Origin: Heloderma charlesbogerti | Taxonomy: Eukaryota; Chordata; Lepidosauria; Squamata; Helodermatidae | DNA length: 64,000 nucleotides | Assembly (NCBI GenBank): GCA_026122225.1 | Contig: JANEZZ010000400.1 | Span: 930,001-994,000 of the forward strand | Direction of reading: 5' to 3' | Part shown: positions 20,886 to 32,375 of the stretch, one piece after another | How positions within the stretch are numbered: the stretch's first letter is position 1 | Layout of the letters: every line of letters starts with the position of its first letter | The notes under the pieces: generated by a model | What the model was told of the DNA's origin: nothing | The model's database searches: none | The model's input: only the letters and a program-made list of their open reading frames with translations | Translations under genes and position numbers: made by a program

Positions 20886-21927
20886 TGGCCTTTGGCATAT
20901 AGGGTACCATGGGGTTTCAGCTTGTCTCACATGCTTTTTAATGCCTACAGGATGCCAAACCTCTGGATGGGAGAGGTCATCCAGAGATTTGGGCTTGAGT
21001 CACATCAATATGAGGAACAAAAACAGTTTTCTTCCTCACTTCTGTCTTCCAACACTGGGGAGGCTGTGCAAGTTCTGAAGAAGTTTTGGATTGGATGAGT
21101 GCAAGCAAACTAAAGCTAAATCCTGAAAAGATATACTTTTGTTTGGAGGTTCCAGTGAACATGGAATACATGTACAACTTGTTCTGGACAAGGTTACACT
21201 TGATCTATCCATACTCCTGATTGGCCAGGTAGTAGTAGTTGCCAGGAGTGCTACGGATAGGTATTGTAGTAACCAGACCTGGCCTCCATCATTCAGGCTG
21301 TAGTCACCTTCAGCTTAAGACTAGTGTAATGGAGTTTATCTGGACCTGCCTTTGAAAACTGCCTGGAAATTTTAATTGGTTCAAAATGCAGCTGCTGGAG
21401 TTCTGACTGGAGCCAGTCAATCAGATCATATTACACTGATCCTGCACCAGCTTCATTGGTTGCCAATTTGCTTGCAGGCTCAAAGTGTTATGCTGTTTTT
21501 GACCTTTAAAGGCCTGAACAGCCTAGGACCAGAAGATCTGAAAATCGCCTTCCTCTGTATGAGCCTACCCAACAACTTTGTTCATCTTTGGAGACCTTGC
21601 TTTGGGTCTTCTGCCTTCAGAAATATGGCAAGGGAGAAATAATATGGCAGGTATTATTTGGTAAATATGGTAGATGAGAGGCAACTGTGTTCCCCCTTCT
21701 GGGGTTTTTCTAATTAGTCCTGCATATCTTGAATTATCCTGCCATATGCAGCTTCCTGCACTATCAGGCCCTAAATGAGGGATCCAAATGGACAGCCCAT
21801 TCCAATGTAATGCTTTCCATGTGTAGCTCTACAGGAGGATCATTTCACAAGAGACAGATAGAGAAAAGAAATATGGCTGGCTGCAGCCAAGGCAAGGCCT
21901 TTTTAGCTATGGTGCCCAGGTTCTGGA
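20886..21927 (+). repeat. L2-type LINE, segment B (RT to C-terminus)
   Basis: Continues segment A: LFNAYRMP..MGEVIQRFGLESHQY, then after breaks QNAAAGVLTGASQSDHIT and LHQLHWLPI (21380-21470). It ends VPRFW at 21912-21926, where the solo LTR at 21928 interrupts it. The YADD site reads YEEQ here, so the catalytic motif is lost. Several frameshifts are present. Confidence 0.85.
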
Positions 21928-22464
21928 TGTCGGGGTTGCCTCTGAGCAGAGAGTGGCAGAGCAGTTCAGATTCTGAGGAAGAGCTGCAAAACGTGGGGGA
22001 GGAGGTTTCCCAGGCTTCAGAGCCACAGCTGGATGGAGAGGGCCACTCTTCACACATCCCTGTGAGAGATAGCGAACAGGGGGAGGCAGGGGTTGGAGGA
22101 CCTGAATTCTTAGATGCCAGGCACAGATGCAGAGCCAAGAGAGAGATGGCAGGGGCAGAGCTTAGGCAGTCTGCCCAATTGGCTTGGTGTCAACAGCTGT
22201 GCTTAGAGGTGTCATGAGAGAGAGGGAAAACCCCCCCCCTTAAGTTAGGATAGCAGCCCGCCTTTTCTTCAAATGGTGGGCAACTTTCATAGCTTTCCTT
22301 TGAACTCCCTGAAGGCGTTTCTTTTGTAGACTGTGAGTCACTGACCATTTTATATCTGTATGACCCACTGAAGTAGTGGAGTAAAAGCCGAGAATTGAAG
22401 CCTTTTGTCTGTGTTCTGATTTGGGTTCTGAAGTTTACAGCAGGGGCAAAAGGGAAACCTGACA
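21928..22464 (+). mobile_element. Solo LTR (copy 2), inserted in L2
   Basis: The element starts TGTCGGGGTTGCC and ends GGGAAACCTGACA, with a perfect 5-bp duplication CTGGA at 21923-21927 and 22465-22469. The block AGTTCAGATTCTGAGGAAGA (21963) is shared with the LTR at 14603 and, inverted, with the one at 33008. Removing it plus one CTGGA restores the L2 wording for RFWNNLP. A 162-residue frame overlaps it but is chimeric with L2 and not a gene. Confidence 0.9.
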
Positions 22465-22965
22465 CTGGAACAACCTCCCAAGGAGCATCCACCTGCCCCC
22501 TTCACTGCTCGTGTTTAAACAGGCGGTTCAGCAAGCCTTTGTAGATTATTATCTACAATGGAACTCCACCATGCCCCCTGTTTAATGAGCTTCCGCCACG
22601 CATTAAAAATGTGGTTGTTCAGGCAGGCATTTGGGGTGGGTTAGGGTAATTTTAGAAATGTGATGTTTTTATTGTTGAATTGTATTGTTTTGAACTGTTT
22701 TTATTGTTGTACATTGCCCAGAGTGGCTGGGTGACCAGCCAGATGGGCGATTAATAAATTTAATAAATAAATAAATAAATAATCCTTACATTGTTTTATG
22801 TTTCTACTCCCTTTGTACTCTTTTAGTCCTTTTCAGAGAATGTTGCTGATTTTAATGACATTTTTGTTTTGACAATATTTTGGCACTGTTCTTATTTTGA
22901 TTGTAGGCTGCCTTACTACAAGGTGGGGTATAAATAATGAAAATATGTAATAAATAAAAAGAAAA
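22465..22965 (+). repeat. L2-type LINE 3' ends (two tandem tails)
   Basis: LPRSIHLPPSLLVFKQAVQQ at 22476 continues the interrupted L2. A second L2-like C-terminal wording (HALKMWLFRQAFG) follows at 22598-22638, with the tail TAATAAATTTAATAAATAAATAA (22752-22780). Another L2-like 3'UTR ends GGCTGCCTTACTACAAGGTGGGG...AATAAATAAAAAG (22908-22961). One L2 3' end has probably inserted into another. Confidence 0.75.
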
Positions 22966-23664
22966 ATTTAATAGCTTCTTTCAACAGCCTGAGGAGCCAC
23001 CCCACAATGGAACAGCTGAAAACGAGCATACCCAAATCCCTGCAACACCAACGGTGCCTGAAGGCTGCAAGCACATGGAAAGAACAGACATTTCACCAGG
23101 TTTTTAGCTAGAGAAATGTGACATGCTCCATCCCCAGTTTACAATTGGAGGTTGGGGTGTGGGGAAGCAAGCACAGATTCTCTCCTCCTCTGCCATATTT
23201 TTCTCCACTTGGGAGGTTCATGACATAAACTGCATGCAAAGTATTATTTAAAATGTTTAAAAACTCCACTCATTCATTTTATAACAAGGTTAATTATTTA
23301 ATAGCAGAATTCTGCAGTGCTTTGTAAAATCATGACAGAATGGCCTGTGGGCATAGTGTATTGATCTATATGGTTAACTGCTCAGAAAATATTTTAAGGA
23401 TTCATCTTACTTTTCTAAACATCAGCAAGCAAATGGCATTCCAGTACACCAGCTCCAGGGTTTATAATGAAAAAACAAAGATGCAGTATTAGAAGAACAA
23501 TCATCATAAAAGTTCTTCAAATTAAACATATATTCTGATTTACGTAGAGGTATGCACTTGGGAATTGAGGCCTAGTGCGGATGTAACATTTCCCAGTCTC
23601 TCAAGCATGATTAAGCAACTGGGAGAGTCCTTCAGCGTCCCATGCTCCCTCCCCCTCCATTCCC
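22966..23664. other. SNX24 intron 1, nothing recognised
   Basis: No repeat or gene is recognised. Confidence 0.4.
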
Positions 23665-23996
23665 TTTTCAGCTAAGATGCTAAACTGCAGACTGGAAGGT
23701 CGGCAGGTCAGCAGTTCGAGACCCAAGTGCTGCGTGACGGAGTGAGCTCCCGTCTTCAGTCCCAGCTTCTGCCAACCTAGCAGTTCGAAAGCAAGAAATT
23801 GCAAGTAGATAAATAGGTACCGCCTCGGCGGGAAAGGTAATAGCGTTCCGAGCACCTCGGTGTTCAGTCATGCTGGCCACATGACCACGGAAGTGTCTTC
23901 GGACAGTGCTGGCTCTTCGGCTTAGAAACGGGGATGAGCACTGCACCCTAGAGTCGGACACGACTGGTTGGGGACACCTTTACCTTTACCTTGGCT
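23665..23996 (+). repeat. Sauria-type tRNA SINE with BovB-like tail
   Basis: The sequence contains the Sauria/ACA SINE body: AGCTTCTGCCAACCTAGCAGTTCGAAAGC, AGTAGATAAATAGGTACCGCCTCGGCGGG, CATGCTGGCCACATGACCACGGA and GGCTCTTCGGCTTAGAAACGG. The tail GAGTCGGACACGACTG matches the BovB 3' end and is followed by (CTTTAC)n. The tRNA-like head with B-box-like GCAGTTCGAGACC is at 23711-23723. This SINE family is restricted to squamates and is the best single clue to the organism. Confidence 0.92.
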
Positions 23997-25529
23997 TCAA
24001 ACCACATTTTCAGTTTAAAGCCAGCCATAACTAGCGTTAGTGATATGCAGGCATAATGCTGCACCATGGTTAACGCTGAAAAAGGAAGCGAGAGGAAAAT
24101 GTGTGTGAGAGGAGAAAGAAGACATGATTAAGTAATAAGGAAACATTATACCTCCACCAGGCCTTATTGCTATAGGCATATAACATATTGCACCATTAAA
24201 AAAAAAATAATTATTTGACTATCATTCAGAGAACTTTACGCCTCTTGTTTTCATGCTAGGCTAAATGTACCAAGCCCTGTTACTGCACAATCATTGTTCT
24301 AACAGGGCTTGCATCACAGAAGCATAAAACAAAAAGCAGATGTTTAAAAAATAAAGAAGATTGCACAACAGTTCTTGGTGGATTGTGATTCATGTGTTTC
24401 AAGAATGTATATGCAGATTCAGTTCAAATTCTGAGTCATTATTTATGAATTAAATTAGATAAATTCTATACTAGGTGCTCCTAATTAAAATCTCATTTCT
24501 TTTGTTTCTTCAAAATAATTACGGAGACACGTTATCACCACCTTCCTGAATAATTTTAAAAGATGTATCTATTTTTAAAAGTTTAATTTTTTTTTAAAAG
24601 GTTGTGTGTTCTGCAAAACAGCCCCTAACGTTTGGGCTTTACTTGGGTAATGGCAATTTAGTGCCATATTCACAGAAAATAGGAAAAAAGTTTTGTGTGC
24701 AGCAAAACCAAATAATTTATACACAGCAGATGTCAGCTGTCATCTCTGTCAATTCCACTGGTCTCCCCCCTCCTTCTTTCCCTCCTTAGTCTGGGTGAGC
24801 TGTCAAGTTTCTAGTTTCTGATGTGTATTTACATCACTCAATGATACCTGACAGTAGTGAAAGGCCACAGAAAACTGCTTATTGATCAGAGCAAAACTAG
24901 TTGATGGAACAGATGAGGTTGTATTACTGAATTGCAGCTACACTCAGGTGATGACATTTTGTTCCCCTGTATACAAGTGCTTAATGGAATACAACTTCAT
25001 TATATCATGCCACTAGTGCTTAAAACATTGCACAGATTTCATGACTGCTTTGTCTACGTAGCGATGAGGACAATCTATTTGTACTGGTATCAATGTGCTA
25101 CTAACCGTATTTGCTCATCAGTGCTTGCAAACTGCTGGCCAATGTGCCAGGACAAATAATGCCAGACAGAAACTGAAGTCACAATCTTGCCAAACACCTG
25201 ATTGAGCTGACCTTCTTTTGTTTCTTAAACCAGAGTTACAATTCAGCAGGCCACAACCACTCAGGTTTAAACTCTTCACAAACTTTCTCACTGCTTAGCA
25301 AACATGTAGAAATGGCAATTTTAATGACTGGAACTGGCAAGTTTGCCAGTGACTGAAATCTAGAAAATTTTCATACCATCCAGAGTAGGAGTTAAAATGG
25401 GCGGATGGGGTAGGAGAGAAGGCAGAATGGAAGAGACTCTCTTTAAGGTAAGGACGAGGGGAGAAGATGGAGATTACAGGGGAGACAGGGATCAGGCAAC
25501 AGATCTCATCCCCTTCTCCCACAATAACC
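23997..25529. other. SNX24 intron 1, nothing recognised
   Basis: AT-rich. A10 and T8-10 runs lie near 24200 and 24588. No repeat or gene is recognised. Confidence 0.4.
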
Positions 25530-25702
25530 AAACTTGTAGCTCAGTGGTAGAGCACATGCTTTGCCTGTAGAAGGTCCCAAGTTCAATTACTGGCATCTCT
25601 AGGTAGGGAAGGAAAAACTCCTGCTGCTGCCAGTCAGTGTTGACAGTACTGGGCTGGACAGACCAATGGTCTGACACTGCATAAGGCAGCTTCCTATGTT
25701 CC
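25530..25702 (+). repeat. tRNA-derived SINE, second family (copy 1)
   Basis: The tRNA-like head has an A box in TGTAGCTCAGTGGTAGAGCA and a B box in CCCAAGTTCAATTACTGG. The tail is GGTCTGACACTGCATAAGGCAGCTTCCTATGTTC. Copies of the same family are at 38212 (minus), 46872 (plus) and 62706 (minus). It is not a functional tRNA gene: there is no full cloverleaf and the body is long. Confidence 0.85.
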
Positions 25703-26294
25703 AAACCCACCCGCTCTGGGAAAGCCAGCTTTTAGCAACTGGAAGCCATTATACCACTACTGAGTTTGGATGGGTGAACAGCCCTTCTGTTGCTGGACTA
25801 AGACGAAGGTTAACTTCAGTTGGCCCACCCCCAATATCCTGTTTCCCTCTTGAGGTCTTCTGCACATGATTAGCAGCACCATACGATACATCTATTTCTG
25901 GATTAACTGGAACTAGAAAAAGCAGAACTTACTCTGTTACCAAAAAATGAAAATGAAAAGCTTTTTCAGCTTTTAGTGCCCCTCCTCCAAAAGGGTGGAG
26001 TTTGAGCAAATACTGTGACTCGTTCTCTCTCTCTCTCCCTGATTATTTACTGACAACAAGCCCATTGGTATGATAGACAATGGGAACACCCATATATTGC
26101 AGAGATAGCGAGAGAAAATAATGTACCACTACACGATCTGTGCAGATAAATATACTGCACGCGTGTATATGCACGCGCACACACACACTACAGAATGGAC
26201 CCTATGTTCAGCACAGCACAAAAAGAATCTGTGTTGCGAAGAGCCCACAGAGCTTTAAAAGTGTCAATGCAATCTGCAGCATGGATAAATACAA
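25703..26294. other. SNX24 intron 1 with short (CT)n and (AC)n
   Basis: (CT)n at about 26023-26036 and an alternating CA/CG-rich stretch near 26156-26188. Nothing else is recognised. Confidence 0.4.
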
Positions 26295-26440
26295 AAAGAG
26301 TCCTGTAGCATTAAGATTAACACATTAATTCAAACACATTAATTTTAAAATATAAATAAATAAAATGTAACAGATGTGTTCGTTCTTAAGGTGTCACAAG
26401 ATTCTTTGTTACTACAGACTAACATGGCTGTCCCAGGAAG
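26295..26440. repeat. Reptile hairpin repeat ('AAGAGTCCTGTAGCA' type)
   Basis: AAAAAGAGTCCTGTAGCATTAAGATTAACA is mirrored by GTGTCACAAGATTCTTTGTT, then ACAGACTAACATGGCTGTCCC. I recognise this wording as a dispersed repeat common in reptile genomes, but cannot name the family. A relative is at 36783-37030. Confidence 0.55.
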
Positions 26441-26456
26441 TTGTTAAATTTTTTTA

Positions 26457-26850
26457 GGGAGCAATCCTATGGACCCTAGATAGAGTCTGGGGGCCCATAG
26501 GATATTTCAGATTCCTGGATCCGAGGCTGGAGACAGTGGTTGGACCCAGGAATCTGAGTTTTCCACCCCCTCTCCCTCGCAGCCAGCATGGAGGGAACTG
26601 CGCTGGATGCCTTTGCGAGGTCGCAAAAGTGGCCGCAGAGAGGCAGTAAATGGGGCATTCTCGTGGGCATAGAGGGGAGAAGAGGGTACTGGAGAGCCCA
26701 GTTTACGCCATATCCTAAAACCTCCCCAGCCCGCTTCACAATGCTTCAGCTAGACCGGCGAAAAGCCCTCCCGCTCTGCACCGGATACTTGTAAGCCTCC
26801 AAGTTTGAAGGCTTACTAGTATCAAGGGCAGATCCTATAAGATTGTGGCC
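26457..26850. repeat. Possible nonautonomous DNA element
   Basis: The ends GGAGCAATCCTATGGA and GCAGATCCTATAAGATTGTGGCC are roughly inverted and resemble the 'GCAATCCTA' MITE ends. The interior is GC-rich relative to its surroundings and has a CG-containing block (26570-26790). No duplication was verified. Confidence 0.35.
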
Positions 26851-28599
26851 TTAATCTGTCTTCAGCATGCAGAGTTGAGTGCACTTCTGCTTTTAATATA
26901 AAGAAAACCTCTACCTTTTATATAAGGGTTTGTATCCAAAAGTCCTATTCAGCCCATGGACAGACTCCTTCTGCTCAAGGAAAATTTATTCCATGAATGG
27001 AAGCGCCTTCTCCGCCATTTGAGGGTAACTAGGGAAACCTGGCCAATATGCACAGTGGGGGAAATAAGCCACTCTGGCTTATTTCCCTTGCTGTGATTGT
27101 GCAAACCAGCCCATTGTTTTTTTTCTAGTGTCTCAAAGTTTCCACCCTTTTCTTACATGTAACTTAGTCTAAACTTTTCAACTTTTTAGGCTTAGGCAAA
27201 TCACAAGAGCTAAAACATATTTTTGTAATTTTCTTTTCTGCAATCCCTTCCAAGCCTGTGTATTGTAAAATAGGTCTGTGTAAACACATACTTAAAGCCG
27301 CTTAATATGGGTGCCATTAAAATGTTGACACTGGCCAATACTTATCTATCCATTTTATCACAAGATACAACAACTATTATTAAGAGCTGTTATTTCCTGT
27401 TATTTTGAATTACATATAACTTTGCCAGACTTCATCTATTGAGAATTTCCATACCAGGTCTTTGCCTCAGGCTGATTTCCCACCCGAGGTTTCAATAAAA
27501 ATAACTGCTCTGTTTTTAAAAAGAAGGTCAGGAGAAAATACGTGCATTTGACAATACTAAAAAGAACCTGCAGACACTTTCAGGGCATTTGAAGAAAGGG
27601 ACCTGGATTTGAATGACGGGGTTAGTGCAGCAATCGTATCATATTTAGCAACATTATAAACTTTGAAAAAAATTAGGAATTTTGTTAACATTATTTTAAG
27701 TTCTACAATGTGATCATTAGTAATTATTCTATATAGTTGCATCAGAGGGAGAGGAAAAATTGAACAAGAGTCAACCAGCTCCTCCCTTCCCAGAATTGTC
27801 TGTGGTTATTTTACCTGGTCATTATGGGTTTCAACCAATTGTGTCACTCTGCCAGCAGAATGGATTGCCCCTCCTCCTTGCAGCCCCCCACCCCACTATG
27901 ACTCCAAATCTGCTCTAAGAGTTCACAGGGAAGAAGAGGAAGAGCCCACTGTGTGAGCAAAAGTCTGCTTGCCTGACTTCAGATGGAGCTCTATGCAACC
28001 ATTTTTAAAAGTAGGTACTTGAATTTGCTTATTTCGTCTTGTTCCCCTGTCCCTTTTGAATTGCAATTATTACATTGTAGGGTGTTATTTTAAATTGCAA
28101 ACCTTCTTGAGTCCTCTGGTAAAAAGACAGAATATAAAGGGAATAAATAAGTGTTCCTATATCTTAAGCAAATTCTACATCCAGAACAGGCCTTGGAGCA
28201 TTATATGAAAACATCACACAGAAATATGAGACAACTGTAACTGGCAGTCTCTGCAGTATTCACAGGGAAGAGGAGGGTCTTTTCTGATTAAATGTTTGAT
28301 ATACATACAGTGTTTGGCTTTGTTTCTCCCTTTCATAACTGCAATTTCTGTAAATTATTTCCTTATACTTGGAATACAGGAATGTTTATTACATGTATTC
28401 CTTGCTATGCTTCTCCACAGGTATTAAGCGTTCTCTTAATACCAAAGAATTTGAACTAGTACTTGTGAACGTTGATATGTAAACTTTTTAGCGCACACTT
28501 AAGTGTATGGTAATTTGTGTAAATATGACCAAGCTTTCAATGGTTCATTTTTGGCTGGTTCTAGGTCTAACAACAATAGCCTAGTTACCATCACTCTTT
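26851..28599. other. SNX24 intron 1, nothing recognised
   Basis: AT-rich intron. No repeat or gene is recognised. Confidence 0.4.
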
Positions 28600-28930
28600 C
28601 TTATGAGCTTATACTGGTAGCTTGACAATATTTTTGTGCTGAACAGGTCTCCAGATATGAACCTGGCAAACAAACAAAATTGGCTTGGATCCTAAGAACT
28701 GTGGGAGGAGATGGGCTCATGCAATGGTGCTTTTCCACTTGGTCTCTCCATCTGTAGTCTCTTGTGCTCTCTGAGAACCTGTTCTGGAGGGTTGGGGTAC
28801 AGTCTGGAAAGTTGTATGATGTGGTGTGTTGGGGGTTGCAGCTGTAAAGGGAACTGGAAGAAATTGGTCTCCTTTGTGTGAGCAGAAATATCTTCCAGTC
28901 ATGCAAGGAGGTCTTTAGATCCTATGGCAA
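28600..28930. repeat. Unnamed dispersed repeat, copy 1
   Basis: CTCTCTGAGAACCTGTTCTGGAGGGTTGGGGTAC (28769-28801) and the flanks AGTCTGGAAAGTTGTATGATGTGGTG have a counterpart at 29788-29850 in the same orientation. Two copies about 1 kb apart indicate a dispersed or locally duplicated repeat. No known family is recognised. Confidence 0.5.
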
Positions 28931-29689
28931 GATGCTTACTCCCAATTTAGAGTGATTCCCCCTGTATGTAGCCTACCACCCCATTTCCTTGGGAGTCCCC
29001 CAGCACTCCAAAGAAGTTTTTTGGAGCTGTAGAGGGAAATGAAGGAATGGGAAACTCTGCATCTGAGAGCTTCCTTCTGCTTGTGGTTCTCAGAACCCAA
29101 GCCTATGTTTTCTTCAATTAATTTGTAATCCTTTCCAAATAAGCATTAATGAAAGGTGACCCAAATGACTTGCTTGCATTTAGGGCCCTTCCTAACTAGT
29201 TCTACAGAAGCAACAATCAATACAAATATGTACTTTGTTGGTTTGGAAATAATTCTACGGTCTGCAGTATATGATTTGCAGGATGCCTGCACCACTGTGT
29301 AAAACTTCAAATGGGCAGAAACTGACTCTTTGTGACAGGGATATGTGAACTTGATAAAACTTGAGCCGCTGCTCTAAGCATGCCTGTAGCACTATCATTA
29401 CCTTTTTTTTTTTTAAACACAGTAACTGGAGCAATTATTCTTCCTCTTTTCTGAAACTCAAAGGAGTCAGAACAATATGGTTTTAAAGTCAACAAATGGT
29501 GCACTTTTTAAGTGAATGGTGCATCATTCTGTTTTTAAATTAATTTAGATCACTGTTTCTAAATGGTCCATTCATTTTGCTTCCGTACATACAAACAAGA
29601 ACAGCCTGTTCTTAGTTACTTAATGGAAAATTGGATAAGGGCTATTTCGCGTGGTACCTTGGGTAATGTTTTCATTGGTTTGGATCAAG

Positions 29690-29960
29690 AGTTCCTGTAA
29701 CCAGAACTCCACTCATGGGACACTCCCACTAGAGGAAGAGGGGAAGGAGATGGTTTTCACCTGTTCCTCTTCCTTCTGAAGCCTCTACGCTCCCCGAAAA
29801 CTGCTTTAGAGGGTTGAGGGACCATCCAGAAGAGTGTAGGAGGTGTTGCAGGATGAAATAAGAAAAATAACCTCCCTCTCCTTTTCACAGTGAGAACTAT
29901 TTGGATACACTGTATCTCACTTCCTTCTGCAAATGGAAGGACTACTTCTGTTCAGGGAAG
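29690..29960. repeat. Unnamed dispersed repeat, copy 2
   Basis: CTCCCCGAAAACTGCTTTAGAGGGTTGAGGGACC then ATCCAGAAGAGTGTAGGAGGTGTTGC matches copy 1 with scattered changes. The following region (CTTCCTTCTGCAAATGGAAGG) again resembles the start of related sequence near 29070. Confidence 0.5.
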
Positions 29961-30794
29961 GACAACTCTCAATACAAGCCAAATGACTAGATGTGATATT
30001 ACTTTTTTTCACTACAATCTACTCTTGGGTCTTATTTGCTCGATTACATTTTTAAGTGGCACCGGTATTGCTTTAAATTGTCCATGCTAGAAGTGAAGTA
30101 GAGACTGATTCTCCCTGGAGATTTTGGGTGAAGACAGACGTATTATGAAAACAGAGCACACAGCGAATTCTCAAGTTGTGAGGCAAGCCTGGCTTTGCTA
30201 ATGAAATGGCAGGCATACCAGCTGCACTAACTATGAATGTTTATGTATCTATCCATTCATTTGTTACCTTATTAATACAAAAATAAATAAATAAACTTTT
30301 AAAAATGCAAAACTGTTTCAGAGATCTAGGAGGGGTTTTTTCTTGGTAAAATCATGGGGCAGGGTCAGCCAAACAATGCTCTGAACAGCAACTTCTGCTT
30401 GAAAGTTGCAGAATCCTTTTTTCTAAGAGCTTGAAAAGGTACATTTGAACAGAACATGGCAATGAGGGCAAGTACAGGGCAATCTGTTCTAAAATGCATA
30501 TTCTCATCTGTTCACACCGGTGGGTGGAAAGATTTTGGCAGTATATTACCCCATTAAGAACCCCAGTCACAAAAAGGTTTCACAATCATTCTATAGCCGG
30601 AGTGAGGAGTTTTACTGAGCTGTGACAGCATTCAGACATTGCTTCTATTGTCTCACCTCACATGCAGTCAGACTGGGAGAAGGTTTTGAACTTTCATGCC
30701 TCCACTCCAGTCTCCTTACTGTGCATAGAAAGTAGCACTGTGCTGAATTTTTTTACCTATTTATTTTTGACCATGCATTGGGAGGAGGGGCAAA
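29961..30794. other. SNX24 intron 1, nothing recognised
   Basis: No repeat or gene is recognised. An AAATAAATAAATAAA stretch lies at 30280-30294. Confidence 0.4.
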
Positions 30795-31350
30795 AAGCAA
30801 AGGAGTGAGAATTTCGGAGAAATCTGTCTGGGTGCAGGGCTTCAGCACTCACCTTACTGCAAGGAGGTGGCTGAGGGGTTCACATGGGCTCTTTCTTTTA
30901 CCATCTCCCCCCCCCCCAATTCTGTCCTCTCCAGCTTCTTGAGCTTCTTGGAAAGCCACCCTGGAGGACTGGGCCAGGATGTCCCCCCGTGGAGCTTCCC
31001 TGTGCTGCTGCCTGCTCAGTGCCCGAAAGCTGAGCAAGGATGTTGTTATTCTTCTGATTCTTGTTGTTGCTGTTTTTAAAAGGACTTTTAATAATAAAGC
31101 AAAACCAAAAATGCCTCTCTCAGCTTTCAGGCACTCAGCAGGCGGCAGCCCTGGAAAGCCCCAAGGAAGGGAGTCCTGGTTAAGTCCTCCAGGGGGGCTT
31201 TCCAAGAAGTTCAAGCAGTTGGAGAGGCTGTGAGGACAGAAGGGGGGGAGAAAATAAGGAGCACATACAAACCCCTCAGCCATCTCCTTCCAGTAAGGTA
31301 ACCACTATAGCCCTACACCCAGACAAATTTCTCCAAAATTCTTAACATCC
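30795..31350. repeat. Large foldback palindrome of about 555 bp with mirrored reading frames
   Basis: Arms of about 270 bp meet near 31075 with almost no loop. CTGTCTGGGTGCAGGGC at the left pairs with the minus strand of GCCCTACACCCAGACAAA at the right. AAGGAGGTGGCTGAGGGGTT pairs with AACCCCTCAGCCATCTCCTT. Each arm read outward-in encodes the same frame, beginning MAEGF: 70 residues on the plus strand from 30867 and 144 on the minus strand from 31283. No transposase is present and no target duplication was confirmed. Confidence 0.85.
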
Positions 31351-31599
31351 CAACAAAAGAGGCAGAAAAATGACTGCCTCTTTCACAGGGAAATGAAGAG
31401 GTTGAGAAAGGCAGGTGGAGGTTTGTCACAGCACTAATAGAAAATAATACTTGAACTTGAGTCATGTTCTAAACAATCTCTACCCACCCCACATTGTGGG
31501 TATTGTATGGATCTGGCTAGAAGGGGAGGCTTGCTGACTTGGATCAGGTGGTCAGTCTTCAAATAAGCACACAGACATCTGATTCAAGTGTTAACTTCT
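31351..31599. other. SNX24 intron 1, nothing recognised
   Basis: Short stretch between two inverted-repeat elements. Confidence 0.4.
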
Positions 31600-32110
31600 T
31601 CACAAAGAAGATGTAACACTAAGCCATAATTTATTTAACCCATGATTAACCCATGGTTTGTTACCCAACTCGACGTTTTTCTGGAAAATGATCAAACAAA
31701 CCGTGGTTTGTTTTCTCAGTCCCTGGGTTGTTTGCTTCCCTCATCCTTTGCTCACTCCCTCTCTCTGTATCCCAAATGCCTTTGAAGTGCTGTAGTACTG
31801 GCATATAGAGTGGCTAGGTTTGTTTTTTTTCAAATCACTCTCGCCTGCTGCCTCTGTAGCCTGGCAAAACAACCCATGAACCCACAATTCTGGGTTCACA
31901 CATAACGACAACCCATGGTTTAAAAAACTCTGAGTTCACAACCCAACAACAAATCATGGCTTCTTTTTCTGGGTTGTTTGTGGTTAACAAACCATGGCTT
32001 GTTAAAGTGGCTGAGTTCGCACATCACGACAATCCAGATTCAACAACCCAAGTGTTAAATAAACCATGGGTTACCTTTATGTGCAAACCAGGTCAAAGTG
32101 TTGCCTTCTA
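31600..32110. repeat. 'AACCATGGTTTGTT' MITE-like element
   Basis: Multiple direct and inverted copies of AACCCATGGTTTGTT-like words occur, for example at 31648-31665, 31700-31712, 31912-31922, 31990-31999 and 32062-32073. The outer arms are partly inverted (AAGCCATAATTTATTTAACCCATG against the minus-strand GGTAACCCATGGTTTATTTAACA). It is a subrepeat-rich nonautonomous DNA element. The family is not named. Confidence 0.55.
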
Positions 32111-32375
32111 CATAAAAGGAGGAAGCAGCCAAGCCTAAACCCACTCACAACTTCACTATATGTAGAGGTGACAAAGTAGAAGTAATTTCCAAACAAGGGC
32201 TGTGTGTCCCCTCAGTAGCACACAACCCATCAGTATAATCCCGTTATATGGAATTGTACTGTCACACTGTTAGTTGGGACTGCACAGAAAATATTCCTGG
32301 TGCATTGTGCCCATAATAGTCTGCAAACATTTTAGGAATACTGTTGAATCAACAAACAGAATAATCAACTCAAGG

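Noticed and set aside
21729..22217. 162-residue plus-strand frame
   Set aside because: A chimera of L2 sequence and the LTR inserted into it, crossing the 21927/21928 junction.
25530..25602. Possible tRNA gene
   Set aside because: A and B boxes are present but the sequence continues as a SINE body with copies at three other sites; no complete cloverleaf.
30849..31283. 144-residue minus-strand frame considered as a gene
   Set aside because: It spans the palindrome centre and mirrors the plus-strand frame; no domain, no splice sites or promoter. Kept only as a finding about the palindrome.
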